From assembly GCA_020845755.1 (NCBI GenBank), contig JADLFE010000030.1:1-64000 (forward strand): 64,000 bases of DNA. Reading direction: 5' to 3'. The stretch's first letter is position 1. The number at the start of each line of letters is the position of its first letter. The position numbers and the translations under genes are program-made. This stretch comes from Phycisphaerales bacterium. Lineage in GTDB: Bacteria > Planctomycetota > Phycisphaerae > Phycisphaerales > UBA1924. Below, one piece after another: positions 1-8,944 of the stretch. Under the pieces are notes generated by a model. That model was not told where the DNA came from. It was given only the letters and a program-made list of their open reading frames with translations, and searched no databases.

Positions 1-49
1 ATGAAAAATAGACCCATGAGGCGGACAACTGGATGCAACCAAGTCGGAG

Positions 50-1999
50 TCATCGAACACCCCCGGTCAGGATCCACTGGATCGCTCTGCCCCTCGCCCA
101 AAGCAGGTAGCGAGTCGCTCCGACTGCAAACAGAAGCATCAAGACTACGCGCGCCATCTCTGGAATATTGTCGTTGTGCTCGACGAACCACGAGCCCACC
201 TGCTTGACGGCGGAAATCGCATTTTCAATCCTGCTCTCTCCCAGTGGCGTGACGAACCAACTCCCCCAGGACATCCGCTCGACGATGCCGGCCGTCCAGT
301 GAATCGCCATGAACCAGGCGATCACGACCGCGCACATGAGTAGCAAGCGAAGTGGGGCGTGATCATCCGGAGAATGTGCCTCGGTCACATGACGAGGAGC
401 CTTCCCGCTCATGTCCCCAGTGTACCGCGCCGAAAGCCACACGTCGTCGAGCATCATCCCCGTCGGCAAGGGCGCATCCGGGCCGCTCTCGCTCATCGCC
501 GCGACCGGATACGCGCAGTAATCAAGGCTGAACGCGCCCGCCGGGCGATGATTCCCCGACAGGCCCACGCCGCCGAACGGCAGCTTGCTCGAAGCCCCCG
601 CCGTCCCCGTGTTCACGTTGATGCACCCGGCCCGGCACTCGTGCAGGAACCGCTGCGCCGCGGCCTGATTCTTCGTGAAGATCGCCGCCGCCAATCCGTA
701 CCTCGTCGCGTTGGCCTGCTCGACCGCTTCATCGAGCGACCTCACCACGCTCACGCGAACCAGCGGCCCGAAGACCTCCAGATCGCAACCTGCATCGTGC
801 TCCGTCGGCGTAAACCGGTCCACGCGAACCACGCTCGGCGAGAGATACCACCCGCGCGACGGCGTCTCGATCGCGCTGGACGCCACCAGAACCTCGCCGC
901 CGGCGCGCGCCAGCGAGGCCTGAAACTCCAGCACCGCGCTCCGCGCCTCGCCCGTAATGATCGGGCCCATGAACACCGGATAGCTCGCCCCGGGCTCGCC
1001 CACGATCAGGTTCGACGTCGCCTTGCACAACGCCGCGATGAACCGCGGCGCGATCGCCTCGTGAACGATGATCCGGCGCGTGCACGTGCAGCGCTGCCCG
1101 GTCGTGATGAACGCGCAGCGCACACACTCAACCACCGCCTGGCGCAGATCGCAATCATCCATCACGACCGCCGGGTTGTTCCCGCCCATTTCCAGCGCGA
1201 TAACGCGGCTCGGGCGATCGAGGTTCGCCTCCATGATCCGCCGCCCGACGGGCCATGAGCCCGTGAAGAGAATGCCGTCGACTCCATCATGCGACACTAG
1301 CGATGACGCGACATCCGCCGCGCCCTGCACGAGATTCAGCACGCCCGCCGGCGCCCCCTCACCCCGCAGCGCCTCGTCGAACAACTCCGCCAAGAGCTGC
1401 CCGCACGCCGGCGTCTTGTCGCTCGGCTTGAACACGATCGTGTTGCCCATGAGCAGCGCCGGCACGATGTGCCCGTTGGCCAGGTGCATCGGGAAGTTGT
1501 AAGGCCCCACCACCGCCATCACGCCGTGCGGCTTGAACCACGCCCGCCCCGTGCGCGTCGCCGACACCGGCACATCAAACGCCGCGACTCGACGAAGCGC
1601 GCCCGTCGCCGAATCGTCCAGCGTGATATCAACCTTCGCTCCGAGCAGCCCCGCCTCCGCCGCGGCGTCCCACTGGACCTTTCCCGTCTCGTCGCGGATC
1701 AGCGTGGTGATCGCCGCGAGCCGCGCCTTGCAATTCGCCTGGAATCTCCGCAGAACCGCGGCCCGCTTCTCGATCGGGAGCCCCGCCCACGCCGGCAGCG
1801 CCCGCCGCGCCGCATCGATCGCCTGCGCAACGTGCCCGACGCTCGACACTCCGCTCCACACAGCCTCGTCCGGACGGGCCGGGTTCCGCGAAACAAACTT
1901 GCCGGATGAATGCGTGATCCATTCGCCACCGATCAGGTCGGCGGGATCGCGCGAAAGCGATGCGTGCCGCGTCGAACGCGGCGTGCTCTGCGTTGCCAT
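50..1999 (-). CDS. astD: Succinylglutamate-semialdehyde dehydrogenase with C-terminal membrane extension
   Basis: This NAD-dependent aldehyde dehydrogenase would oxidise N-succinylglutamate semialdehyde to N-succinylglutamate in arginine catabolism. Visible motifs are GPYNFPMHLANGH near residue 165, LEMGGNNP with catalytic Glu270, and GQRCTC with nucleophile Cys304. The dehydrogenase domain ends near residue 500, as in known AstD proteins of about 490 residues. About 150 further residues follow with two hydrophobic segments, near 551-572 and 617-636, which the family does not usually have. ATG 1999 lies 3 bases after the astA stop, and AGGG within the astA end is at good spacing, so translation is probably coupled. 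Assignment to AstD rather than another aldehyde dehydrogenase rests on sequence feel plus the adjacent astA. Confidence 0.88.
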   Translation of the reverse strand: MATQSTPRSTRHASLSRDPADLIGGEWITHSSGKFVSRNPARPDEAVWSGVSSVGHVAQAIDAARRALPAWAGLPIEKRAAVLRRFQANCKARLAAITTLIRDETGKVQWDAAAEAGLLGAKVDITLDDSATGALRRVAAFDVPVSATRTGRAWFKPHGVMAVVGPYNFPMHLANGHIVPALLMGNTIVFKPSDKTPACGQLLAELFDEALRGEGAPAGVLNLVQGAADVASSLVSHDGVDGILFTGSWPVGRRIMEANLDRPSRVIALEMGGNNPAVVMDDCDLRQAVVECVRCAFITTGQRCTCTRRIIVHEAIAPRFIAALCKATSNLIVGEPGASYPVFMGPIITGEARSAVLEFQASLARAGGEVLVASSAIETPSRGWYLSPSVVRVDRFTPTEHDAGCDLEVFGPLVRVSVVRSLDEAVEQANATRYGLAAAIFTKNQAAAQRFLHECRAGCINVNTGTAGASSKLPFGGVGLSGNHRPAGAFSLDYCAYPVAAMSESGPDAPLPTGMMLDDVWLSARYTGDMSGKAPRHVTEAHSPDDHAPLRLLLMCAVVIAWFMAIHWTAGIVERMSWGSWFVTPLGESRIENAISAVKQVGSWFVEHNDNIPEMARVVLMLLFAVGATRYLLWARGRAIQWILTGGVR

Positions 2000-2002
2000 G
2001 AT

Positions 2003-3124
2003 TCAGCCCTTCTTGGCGCGGGACTTCCTGGGCTTGGGCGCCGAGTAGTCCTCGATCGGCGTAACGCCCGCGATCATCCCAGGCTTGGCCAGCAGCAGTT
2101 CCATCGCCTTGGCCGTCGTGCGCACCTTCGCGTCGGTGATCGCCACGTCGGTATCCAGCAGGCGGAACTCGCCGTCCTTGTGGAAGACGCTGATCATCGC
2201 ACGATGCGTCGCACGCGATGATTCAATCGCCGAGCCCAGCGGCTTCCGCACCGTGGCCTTCACCAGCGTGATCTCGCCCGTCTCTGCCTCGATATGCGGC
2301 CCGCCGTCGAACGGATCAACAAAGTTGTTGTATCGGAACCCGAGCCTCTCGAGCAGCCGCTTCGCCGGGATCGTGTCCGGCCCCGCCTGCCCCACCCGAT
2401 TCAGCACCTCGAGCGGGAGCAACGTCAGGTAGATGTCGTCCGGCGGGAACAACTCCTCGATGAACTGGCGATTGTGCTGGCAGAACCGATCCGCCTCGGA
2501 GTATTTCACCGGGATGAACTTCCGCCCCACGTGATCCCAGAACAAGTTATCCCCGCCGCTGGTCGTGTCCGGAGCCATCTCCGCGATCACACGCTCCGCG
2601 AAGACATCGCGGTGCATCGCGATGAAATGGAAGCGCGAGAAACTCAGGAACCGCCCGGGCCGATCGCGATGCCCGCGAAACGCCGGCTGTAACAGCAGGC
2701 CGCCGACCTCCGTCGGGCTGCTCTCGTCCTTGAACAATCGCCCGACCAGGTGCGTCGTGCCAAAGCCCAGCGACTTGCTCTTGAAATCGCGCTGCGTCAC
2801 CTTGAACGAGTAGTTGGGATTGCCCGGCCCGCCCATGTGGGCCTTGAGCTGCGCCGTCCCGATCACGCCGCCCGTCGTCGTGTCCTCGATCACGAACATG
2901 AAGAGATCGGAATCATCCGCGGTGTAGCCCGCGATCACATCCGGCGGAATCGGCTGCGTCTCCGCCGTGCCTCCCGACGCCACGCGCAGGAAGCAATCCC
3001 GGCTGTGCTGGATCTTCCCCGCCAGCAGCCGCTCATCCGGCGGCAGGCTGATGAAATACACCATGCGGGCAAGTTGAAGCAGCGTCCCCACGTCTTCGGC
3101 TTTGGCCTGGCGGATCAGGAACAC
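2003..3124 (-). CDS. astA: Arginine N-succinyltransferase
   Basis: AstA transfers succinyl from succinyl-CoA to the alpha-amino group of arginine, the first step of the AST pathway. The N terminus IRQAKAEDVGTLLQLARMV and the internal GGLLLQPAFRGHRDRPGRF region match the AstA family. The protein has 373 residues; enterobacterial AstA has about 344, and part of the excess is a basic Lys/Arg-rich tail. The start is GTG at 3124, with GAGG five bases upstream. It lies between the aminotransferase gene and astD in the same order as the enterobacterial astC-astA-astD segment, and these three genes are probably one transcript, although 185 bases separate it from the aminotransferase gene. Confidence 0.92.
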   Translation of the reverse strand: MFLIRQAKAEDVGTLLQLARMVYFISLPPDERLLAGKIQHSRDCFLRVASGGTAETQPIPPDVIAGYTADDSDLFMFVIEDTTTGGVIGTAQLKAHMGGPGNPNYSFKVTQRDFKSKSLGFGTTHLVGRLFKDESSPTEVGGLLLQPAFRGHRDRPGRFLSFSRFHFIAMHRDVFAERVIAEMAPDTTSGGDNLFWDHVGRKFIPVKYSEADRFCQHNRQFIEELFPPDDIYLTLLPLEVLNRVGQAGPDTIPAKRLLERLGFRYNNFVDPFDGGPHIEAETGEITLVKATVRKPLGSAIESSRATHRAMISVFHKDGEFRLLDTDVAITDAKVRTTAKAMELLLAKPGMIAGVTPIEDYSAPKPRKSRAKKG

Positions 3125-3309
3125 GACGACCTCGATTCGGTTGGCATGTGATAGGCGTTCGACTCAGTTCGGTGCGGTGTCGCACCGCGTCCGGCCTGTC
3201 ATCATCGGACCGCGCCGATGGTAGCCCTGAGCGGTTCGAGATCGATATACACACCAAACGACAACCGATCGGCGTCGCCCCAGCCAAGCCCCGGTTGCAG
3301 CACACGTCC

Positions 3310-4791
3310 TCACGTCGCCGTCGCCGCCAGGCCCTTCTCGATGCACGCAAACACCCGCGCCCAATCCTCAAGCCTCAGAACCGGTAACGCCGGGAGCATC
3401 CGCACGTGATACGGCCCGTGCCCGCACGAGAACAGCACCACCCCGTGCTCAAAGCACGCCTTGCACGCCGCATTGACCTTGTCCTTCTTGCCTGCAAACG
3501 GCGTGAACTTCATCATGCCGCCAACGCCGCCAAAGTGCGGGTGCTCGTTCCCCGCGCGATCCATCACCTTCGGGAACCACTCCGGGTGCTTGGCGATCAT
3601 CGCCTGCATGTGCCGCCGGAACTCGGCGTGATGCCGCGCAAACAGCCCGGCGTCCCCTCGCTCGTTGTCGTAATAGTTCCCGTCGCGCAATCGCTCGATG
3701 ATCCGCTTGCCCATGCGGAACGAAACGCCCTCGCCCGTGAACGTGCCGGAGAGCAGGCCCGGCTTGGGGTTGTACTCCTCCGTGAACAGCGTCGCGCACG
3801 TCTGCGTCATCTTGCCCACGCAGAAGACATCGACATACTCGCCCAGGTTGAACATCTCGTAGGCAAACATGCGATTGGTGCGCCCGAACGACTGGATCTC
3901 GTCGTCCCACACCGCCACGCGCCTCGCTTTGCACAATTCCATCAGCGTCTTGAAGTAGTCGCGATCACCAGGATTGAAGCCGCCCTCGCCCTGCACCAAC
4001 TCGAAGATGAAGCATGCGTGCTGGCCCGGGTAGCGATCCAGCAGCATCTCCAGGTGCTGCAATGCCATGTCGATGTACCGCGCCTTGCCCATCCGCTCGG
4101 CCGCCGCCTCATCCCAGAACGGCATGTAGTCCACCAGCGTCGAGAGCGGCACGCCCTGGCGGTAATCCGCCGTGTCGCCGATCTGGCACATCGTCACCGA
4201 CCGCCCCATGAAGCAATCGCGGAACGCGATCACGCGCGAAGCCGGCGCGTGCTTCTGATAGCACACCTTGATCGCGTTCTCGTTCGCCATCGCGCCCGAC
4301 GTCGAGAGATACGCGTACTTCAGCCGGCTGTTCTTCTTCGCCTCCGCCAGCAACGTCTCGGAAAACTCGACCGCCTCGAAGTTCGTCTGCAGGTTGCCGT
4401 GCTTCAGCGTGTCGTCCAGTCCGCTCATGATGCCCAGCGCGGCCAAGTCCGGATCAGAGTGCCCGAAGAAATGGACACCGATCCCGTTGATCATGTCCCA
4501 CTTCACGCTCCCGTCCGCCAGTTCGACCAGCGCCCCGTTGCCCAGGCCCGATCCGATGTACGGATACAGCAGCCCGCGCCCACGCACGTCCGCCGCACGC
4601 TTCATCAGCGCGTCATACGACACCTTCAGCGCCGGATCAGCCGGACGAACATCCGTGATCCTCGCCGACGCCGCGCGAAGCTCGCCCACCATCGCGTCAA
4701 CAGCGGCACAAACCCCCGGACTCTTACGGAGTCGCTCGCCATGGGTAGCGGCGGCGGGAATGGAGGGCGAAGCGGCGGATGCGGTCGTCAT
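3310..4791 (-). CDS. Class III aminotransferase, probable succinylornithine transaminase
   Basis: This is a PLP-dependent fold-type I class III aminotransferase. In the first half, STSGAMANENAIK fits the phosphate-binding region. VWDDEIQSFGRT near residue 296 supplies the Asp that pairs with the pyridine nitrogen, and VFCVGKMTQ carries the Schiff-base Lys near 327. Its position directly upstream of astA and astD suggests the AstC step, succinylornithine to succinylglutamate semialdehyde. The sequence is longer (493 residues) and more divergent than typical AstC/ArgD of about 400, so lysine or other omega-aminotransferase activity is possible. In-frame ATGs are at 4806, 4794 and 4791; AAAGGA at 4798-4803 is six bases from 4791, which I therefore chose. 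No gene symbol is given because specificity is inferred from context. Confidence 0.82.
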   Translation of the reverse strand: MTTASAASPSIPAAATHGERLRKSPGVCAAVDAMVGELRAASARITDVRPADPALKVSYDALMKRAADVRGRGLLYPYIGSGLGNGALVELADGSVKWDMINGIGVHFFGHSDPDLAALGIMSGLDDTLKHGNLQTNFEAVEFSETLLAEAKKNSRLKYAYLSTSGAMANENAIKVCYQKHAPASRVIAFRDCFMGRSVTMCQIGDTADYRQGVPLSTLVDYMPFWDEAAAERMGKARYIDMALQHLEMLLDRYPGQHACFIFELVQGEGGFNPGDRDYFKTLMELCKARRVAVWDDEIQSFGRTNRMFAYEMFNLGEYVDVFCVGKMTQTCATLFTEEYNPKPGLLSGTFTGEGVSFRMGKRIIERLRDGNYYDNERGDAGLFARHHAEFRRHMQAMIAKHPEWFPKVMDRAGNEHPHFGGVGGMMKFTPFAGKKDKVNAACKACFEHGVVLFSCGHGPYHVRMLPALPVLRLEDWARVFACIEKGLAATAT

Positions 4792-4955
4792 CATGATTCC
4801 TTTCATCGACCAATCGACACAACATCATTCGTCGATCAAAGTCGCGGGACCAACTCGCCGGCACCGGACACCGTGATTCCGCACTCGGCGAACACTCCAC
4901 CACGCGTCGCGGCCGCCGCTCCCAGATCCGCCCCGCGGCGCCGCCCGACGCTGGT

Positions 4956-6215
4956 TCATCCCCGCTTCCAACTCGCATCCGCCGACAGCCTCGCCACCAG
5001 TACCGCGAGCAACTGGCACCGCTCCACGAGGCTCGAAAGTTCAATCCACTCCTGCGGCGTGTGCAGCCCTCCACCCCGCACTCCCAGCGTGTCGATCGTC
5101 GGAAGCCCCGCATCCTGCAGGATGTTGCCGTCGCACACGCCGCCCGTCTTGCCAAAGCCCAGCGTCTGGCCCAGCGACTCCGCGACAACCCGCGCCGCCA
5201 TCGCCAGCCGCTCGGTGCCCGGCGTCAACGGCTTCGCGGGCCGATTGAAACTGACCTCAACCTTCACGCTCGGACTCGCACCCGCCGCCGTCTCAAGCGT
5301 TCGCAACTCCCGCTCGATCGCCGCCGCAATCTCGGGCGTCCCGAATCTCGCGTTGCCCCAGGCCCGCGCGGAATCCGGCACGACGTTCGTCGCGTGCCCT
5401 CCCTCGATCGGCCCGATGTTCACGATCCGCGCCGCAGCCGGATCGCTCATCCGTTCCGTCGCCGCGATGCAGCGCGAGAGTGCCAGCACCGCGGACCTCC
5501 CCGATGCAAAGTCCCGCCCGACATGCGCAGATTTCCCATCACACTCGATCATGAACTGCCCGCTCCCGGGCCGCTCAATCACCAGCGAGCCGTCCGGCAG
5601 CGCCGGCTCCAGCACAAGCCCCACGTCCGCCTCGCGTGCAACCGCACGCAGCGCCGGCTCGGAGTGATACGAGCCCGTTTCCTCGTCGCTGTTCATCACG
5701 ACCACCCACGAACAATCAACTCCCAGAGCGTGGAGAGATTCCAGCGCGTGGATCGCGATCACCAGCCCGCCCTTCATGTCGACGCATCCCGGCCCCGTCG
5801 CTGTTGTTCCGTCCGCGCTGATCGAGAGCGCGCGGAACGCGCCATCAGGTTCATGGACCGTGTCCAGATGCCCGGAGATCAGCACGCGCGTCGCGCCACT
5901 CCGTCCGGGCCGCCGCGCCACCAAAGCCGGCGGGATCTCGCTCGACCCCGTCCCACCATACAGCCAACTCGGTCTCGCCTGCCCCGCCACCAGCTCGATC
6001 GACGCGCCAATCGCCCGCAGTCGCTTCGCAAAGTGCTCGCGCGTGCGATCCAGCCCGGGCTTGAACCCACACCCCGTGGGCGTCTCCACGTGCCACTTCA
6101 GATCACTCAGCAGCGCCTCTCGCCGCCCCACGATGTACTCGCGCAACTCCACCTCCCGCTCGCGCGGCCACGAGGTTGAGCCACCGCCCGATCGCTTAGC
6201 CGATTCCGTACCCAT
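4956..6215 (-). CDS. M20-family metallohydrolase (ArgE/DapE/CPG2-like)
   Basis: This is a zinc-dependent hydrolase of the M20 family, 419 residues. The metal-binding set is visible: GHLDTVHEP (His116, Asp118), CVDMKGG (Asp146), NSDEETGS (Glu178 and Glu179), VLEP (Glu203) and a late GGLHTPQE His. SAHVGRDFASG is the usual dimerisation-domain substrate loop. The family includes N-acetylornithine deacetylase, succinyl-diaminopimelate desuccinylase and carboxypeptidase G2. Its place 150 bases upstream of the astC-like gene, with no astE seen here, suggests it may hydrolyse N-succinylglutamate or a related N-acyl amino acid. That is inference only. No clear Shine-Dalgarno precedes ATG 6215, so the start is uncertain. 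Confidence 0.85.
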   Translation of the reverse strand: MGTESAKRSGGGSTSWPREREVELREYIVGRREALLSDLKWHVETPTGCGFKPGLDRTREHFAKRLRAIGASIELVAGQARPSWLYGGTGSSEIPPALVARRPGRSGATRVLISGHLDTVHEPDGAFRALSISADGTTATGPGCVDMKGGLVIAIHALESLHALGVDCSWVVVMNSDEETGSYHSEPALRAVAREADVGLVLEPALPDGSLVIERPGSGQFMIECDGKSAHVGRDFASGRSAVLALSRCIAATERMSDPAAARIVNIGPIEGGHATNVVPDSARAWGNARFGTPEIAAAIERELRTLETAAGASPSVKVEVSFNRPAKPLTPGTERLAMAARVVAESLGQTLGFGKTGGVCDGNILQDAGLPTIDTLGVRGGGLHTPQEWIELSSLVERCQLLAVLVARLSADASWKRG

Positions 6216-6347
6216 GCGTCGATCGTTGGTGCTCCGCCGATCCCGGGCGACCCTCCCTCAACAACCGCGGTCTATCCCGAATCACCCCACCACTCCGCCT
6301 CTCCGCCTCTATCTCATCCCTCGTGCCCATTCCCAGTGCCTTCTGTT

Positions 6348-6390
6348 AGTGCTCGCTTATCACCGCATCTGTGCGCACCAAAGTGTTCGT
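6348..6390. repeat. Direct repeat copy 1
   Basis: This is the first of two imperfect copies. It shares the block CTGTGCGCACCAAAGTGT and similar flanks with the copy at 6506-6548, differing at a handful of positions. It is in intergenic DNA and has no coding signal. Confidence 0.65.
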
Positions 6391-6505
6391 CTCTTTGCCC
6401 ACTTACCGGATTCTCGAAAAAAACTTCCGCGCGATTTCTGCCCGCGCGCAACCCCCTCCTCGGCCATGTCTTCCTGCGTTTCGTAGTGCCGAATGCCACG
6501 TGGCC

Positions 6506-6548
6506 AGTGCCTGCTTACCACCGCGTCTGTGCGCACCAAAGTGTCCGC
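6506..6548. repeat. Direct repeat copy 2
   Basis: This is the second imperfect copy of the 43-base unit, in the same orientation as the copy at 6348 and offset by 158 bases. Weaker similarity (AGTGCC and GGCACT-like words) continues upstream of both copies, so the true unit may be longer. Confidence 0.65.
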
Positions 6549-6588
6549 CCGCCCACCGGGTGGAGGACCAGCCATGACCGCCCACGAC

Positions 6589-8040
6589 CTATTTCACCAG
6601 TTCGGAGAACCAGTGCAGCGCATACTGGTCGAGCGCGACCGCCGCGACCGACATCGCCAGCACAACCAGCGACGCGATACGGATCCACATGCACTCCCGA
6701 TCGATCGGGAGTTTCTCCAACGGCAGACCGACAATCGCGCGGAGCCGGGCTTGCCGCGTATGGATCGAGCCGTGGCGCCATGCCCAGCGCCGACGAGGGA
6801 TGCCGTTCAGGTCGGCAACCGCGTCCAGCGCCCCGATCATCGCGCTGGCGGCCTCATGGGTGATCGCCGGCGACTCCAGCGACGGTCCCGATCGCGACAG
6901 CGTCTGCGCCGCAAACGCATCGGCCTGCCACTCGAATCGACGGCTCACGAACCCGAACACCCACAACCCGAGCAGGATCGCCGCTCCGCCGCCGGCGAAC
7001 TCGCTGATCGTCTGGAAATCCGGCGCCAGCGCCAGCATCCATCGATCGAGCCACGTGAGCGCGATGCTGAGCGAGAAGACGCTCGCCGCCATGCACGCCA
7101 CCAGCCAGATCAGATGCCGATGCCGCAGGTGCCCGAACTCATGCGCCGCGACGGCACGGACCTGATCCAGCGTAAGGTTGTCGAGCAGGCCGTCGGTCAG
7201 CAGGACGAATCGCAGGCCCGGCAGAATCCCGACCGCTGCGCCGTTGATCATCGTCCCGCCGGTGCGCCACACCAGCAGGCTCCGCAGCCGCACGCGCGAA
7301 TCCTCGCCGACCTTCAGCAGCGCCGACCGCAACTCGCCCTCCCCGATCGGCACGGCGTCCCACACGAACCGCAGCACCAGCGGCGCGATGAGGAAGACAC
7401 CCGCGACGCCCACGAGCTGAAGCGTTCCCAGCAGCGCCTGCCCATCCTCGGTCGTAAGGTCGTGGCCGGTTCGCTCCAGCGCGACCTCGATGGATTCAGA
7501 CGTCGTGATGACCAGGAAGATGGGGACGAGTATCACGAGTATGGTCGAGCGGAAGTGGCTCCACACCGCCGCGCCGCGCGAGAGCATGGGATAGATCGGG
7601 CGGCATTCGTCCAAGCGCCGGATCATCACCGCTTCGCGCAGGCGTCGCTCGATCGGCTCCTGCACCCACATGATGCCCAGCCATGCCAGCACCACCGGCA
7701 AGAGCGCGACCACCTCATCCACCAGCACCAACTCGCCGAGCGAATCCCGCACACTGTCTGGCCAGGCGAAGAGCACGCACGCGAAGGCATGGATCGCGAT
7801 GGACGCGATCCGCCCCCACCGCGCGATCCGATCGCCCAGGAACGCCGCGCGGATCGATCCTGTCTGGTCCATCGTCCGACCGCACACAGAGATCGCCAGC
7901 CACACCACGAGCACCAGCACGAACTGCGGAAGAGCGGCCGCGGTCGTGGCGGCGCGGATGTCGGTCGGCGTGCCGACCAGGTCGGCCAGCGACGGCGCGC
8001 TCAGGCAAAGAAAGGCGACGATGACAAGGAACTGCGACAT
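6589..8040 (-). CDS. M48-family membrane metalloprotease
   Basis: This is a membrane-embedded zinc protease of the HtpX/Ste24/BlaR1 type. The HExxH signature is AAHEFGHLRHRH (His300, Glu301, His304), followed by a hydrophobic pair and ERxxD-like SRRFEWQADAFA, which provides the third ligand Glu. Several transmembrane segments precede the active site, near 36-53, 75-93, 104-124 and 166-180, and there is a C-terminal membrane segment. Such enzymes act in membrane protein quality control or signalling; no substrate can be named here. At 483 residues it is longer than HtpX (about 290) because of an N-terminal multi-pass region. The BtpA-family gene lies 58 bases upstream on the same strand, so the two may be co-transcribed. 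Confidence 0.88.
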   Translation of the reverse strand: MSQFLVIVAFLCLSAPSLADLVGTPTDIRAATTAAALPQFVLVLVVWLAISVCGRTMDQTGSIRAAFLGDRIARWGRIASIAIHAFACVLFAWPDSVRDSLGELVLVDEVVALLPVVLAWLGIMWVQEPIERRLREAVMIRRLDECRPIYPMLSRGAAVWSHFRSTILVILVPIFLVITTSESIEVALERTGHDLTTEDGQALLGTLQLVGVAGVFLIAPLVLRFVWDAVPIGEGELRSALLKVGEDSRVRLRSLLVWRTGGTMINGAAVGILPGLRFVLLTDGLLDNLTLDQVRAVAAHEFGHLRHRHLIWLVACMAASVFSLSIALTWLDRWMLALAPDFQTISEFAGGGAAILLGLWVFGFVSRRFEWQADAFAAQTLSRSGPSLESPAITHEAASAMIGALDAVADLNGIPRRRWAWRHGSIHTRQARLRAIVGLPLEKLPIDRECMWIRIASLVVLAMSVAAVALDQYALHWFSELVK

Positions 8041-8098
8041 TCGTGGTGCTGCGCCCCCCTCCGGCGTGCCGGCGCGTCGCCCATCCCGGGAACGCGTC

Positions 8099-8911
8099 CT
8101 ACTTCATCGACCGGAAGGCGCCGGCCATCGCGGCGGCCCGCGCGGGATCGACCGGATTCTCCCACCACCCCTCGCGCTTGATCCACGAGCCCACAATCAC
8201 GCCGTCCGCGTGGGCCAAGAGCGACGGCAACTGCTCGGGCATCGCGCCCGATCCGACCAGGAGCGGCAGCTTGACGGCACGCCGAACCGCGGACAGGTCC
8301 GCGGGGTCCGTCGGCCTGCCCGTCGCGGTTCCCGTCACGATCACGCCGTCGGCCAGGAAAAACGCGGCGGCCTCGGCGGCGTCGGCGATCGAAATGTCCG
8401 CCGTGATCGCGTGCGACGCGTGCTTCTTCTTGATATCCGCGAAAACTGCGATGGATTCGGCGCCGATCGTGCGGCGATACCGCAGCAGGTTTCCCGCCTC
8501 GGCCCGCGGGAGCAACCCCTCATCCGCGACGTGCGAGAAGACGAAGTTCTCGCAGCGGATGAACGAGCCGCCGATCGCCAGCGCGATCGCGATCGCCTCG
8601 CAGTTGCCGCCGGAGAGCACCTGCACGCCCAGGGGCGTGGAACGAGCCACGTCGCGGATTGCGATCCCCACGCGCGTCATGACCGCGGTGGTCTCCGGGG
8701 CGTGCTCGCCGTGGATGTACGGGCGATCGTGCATGTTCTCAATGATGATCGCGTCAAAGCCCGCCCCCACGAGCGCCTTGGCGTCGGCGACGGCGTCGGA
8801 AATAAGTTGATCCAGCGTCGCGCTCGCACGCGGCGTTCCGGGGAGTGCGCCCACATGTACCATGCCGATCAGCACTCGCGGCCTGCCGAAGATGTCTGTC
8901 ATCGAACGCAC
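8099..8911 (-). CDS. BtpA/SgcQ-family TIM-barrel protein
   Basis: The 270-residue protein matches the BtpA family: IGMVHVGALPGTPR at the N terminus, IIENMHDRPY near 57, a central FIRCENF block and VIVGSWIKREGWWENPVD near the C terminus. BtpA was described in cyanobacterial photosystem I biogenesis, but the family is common in non-photosynthetic bacteria and its biochemical role there is unknown. No photosynthesis gene is near. AGGAG sits five bases from GTG 8911 but 14 bases from the in-frame ATG 8902, which favours the GTG. It lies between an M48 protease gene and a UDP-sugar dehydrogenase gene on the same strand with short gaps. Confidence 0.88.
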   Translation of the reverse strand: MRSMTDIFGRPRVLIGMVHVGALPGTPRASATLDQLISDAVADAKALVGAGFDAIIIENMHDRPYIHGEHAPETTAVMTRVGIAIRDVARSTPLGVQVLSGGNCEAIAIALAIGGSFIRCENFVFSHVADEGLLPRAEAGNLLRYRRTIGAESIAVFADIKKKHASHAITADISIADAAEAAAFFLADGVIVTGTATGRPTDPADLSAVRRAVKLPLLVGSGAMPEQLPSLLAHADGVIVGSWIKREGWWENPVDPARAAAMAGAFRSMK

Positions 8912-8944
8912 AAGGACTCCTCACGATTCATTGGCGGGGCGTGC

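Larger units (their letters stand above)
6216..6588. other. Non-coding interval with a direct repeat
   Basis: About 370 bases separate the M20 hydrolase gene start from the end of the M48 protease gene, both on the minus strand. No plausible gene was seen in it. Its notable content is a pair of 43-base imperfect copies about 158 bases apart (listed separately), each containing the palindrome GTGCGCAC. The promoter of the M20/ast genes must lie here or just inside, but I could not pick a convincing -35/-10 pair. Confidence 0.6.

Noticed and set aside
3406..5667. Open frame of 753 codons on the plus strand opposite the aminotransferase and M20 genes
   Set aside because: Same reason: Arg/His-rich antisense frame over well-supported minus-strand genes.
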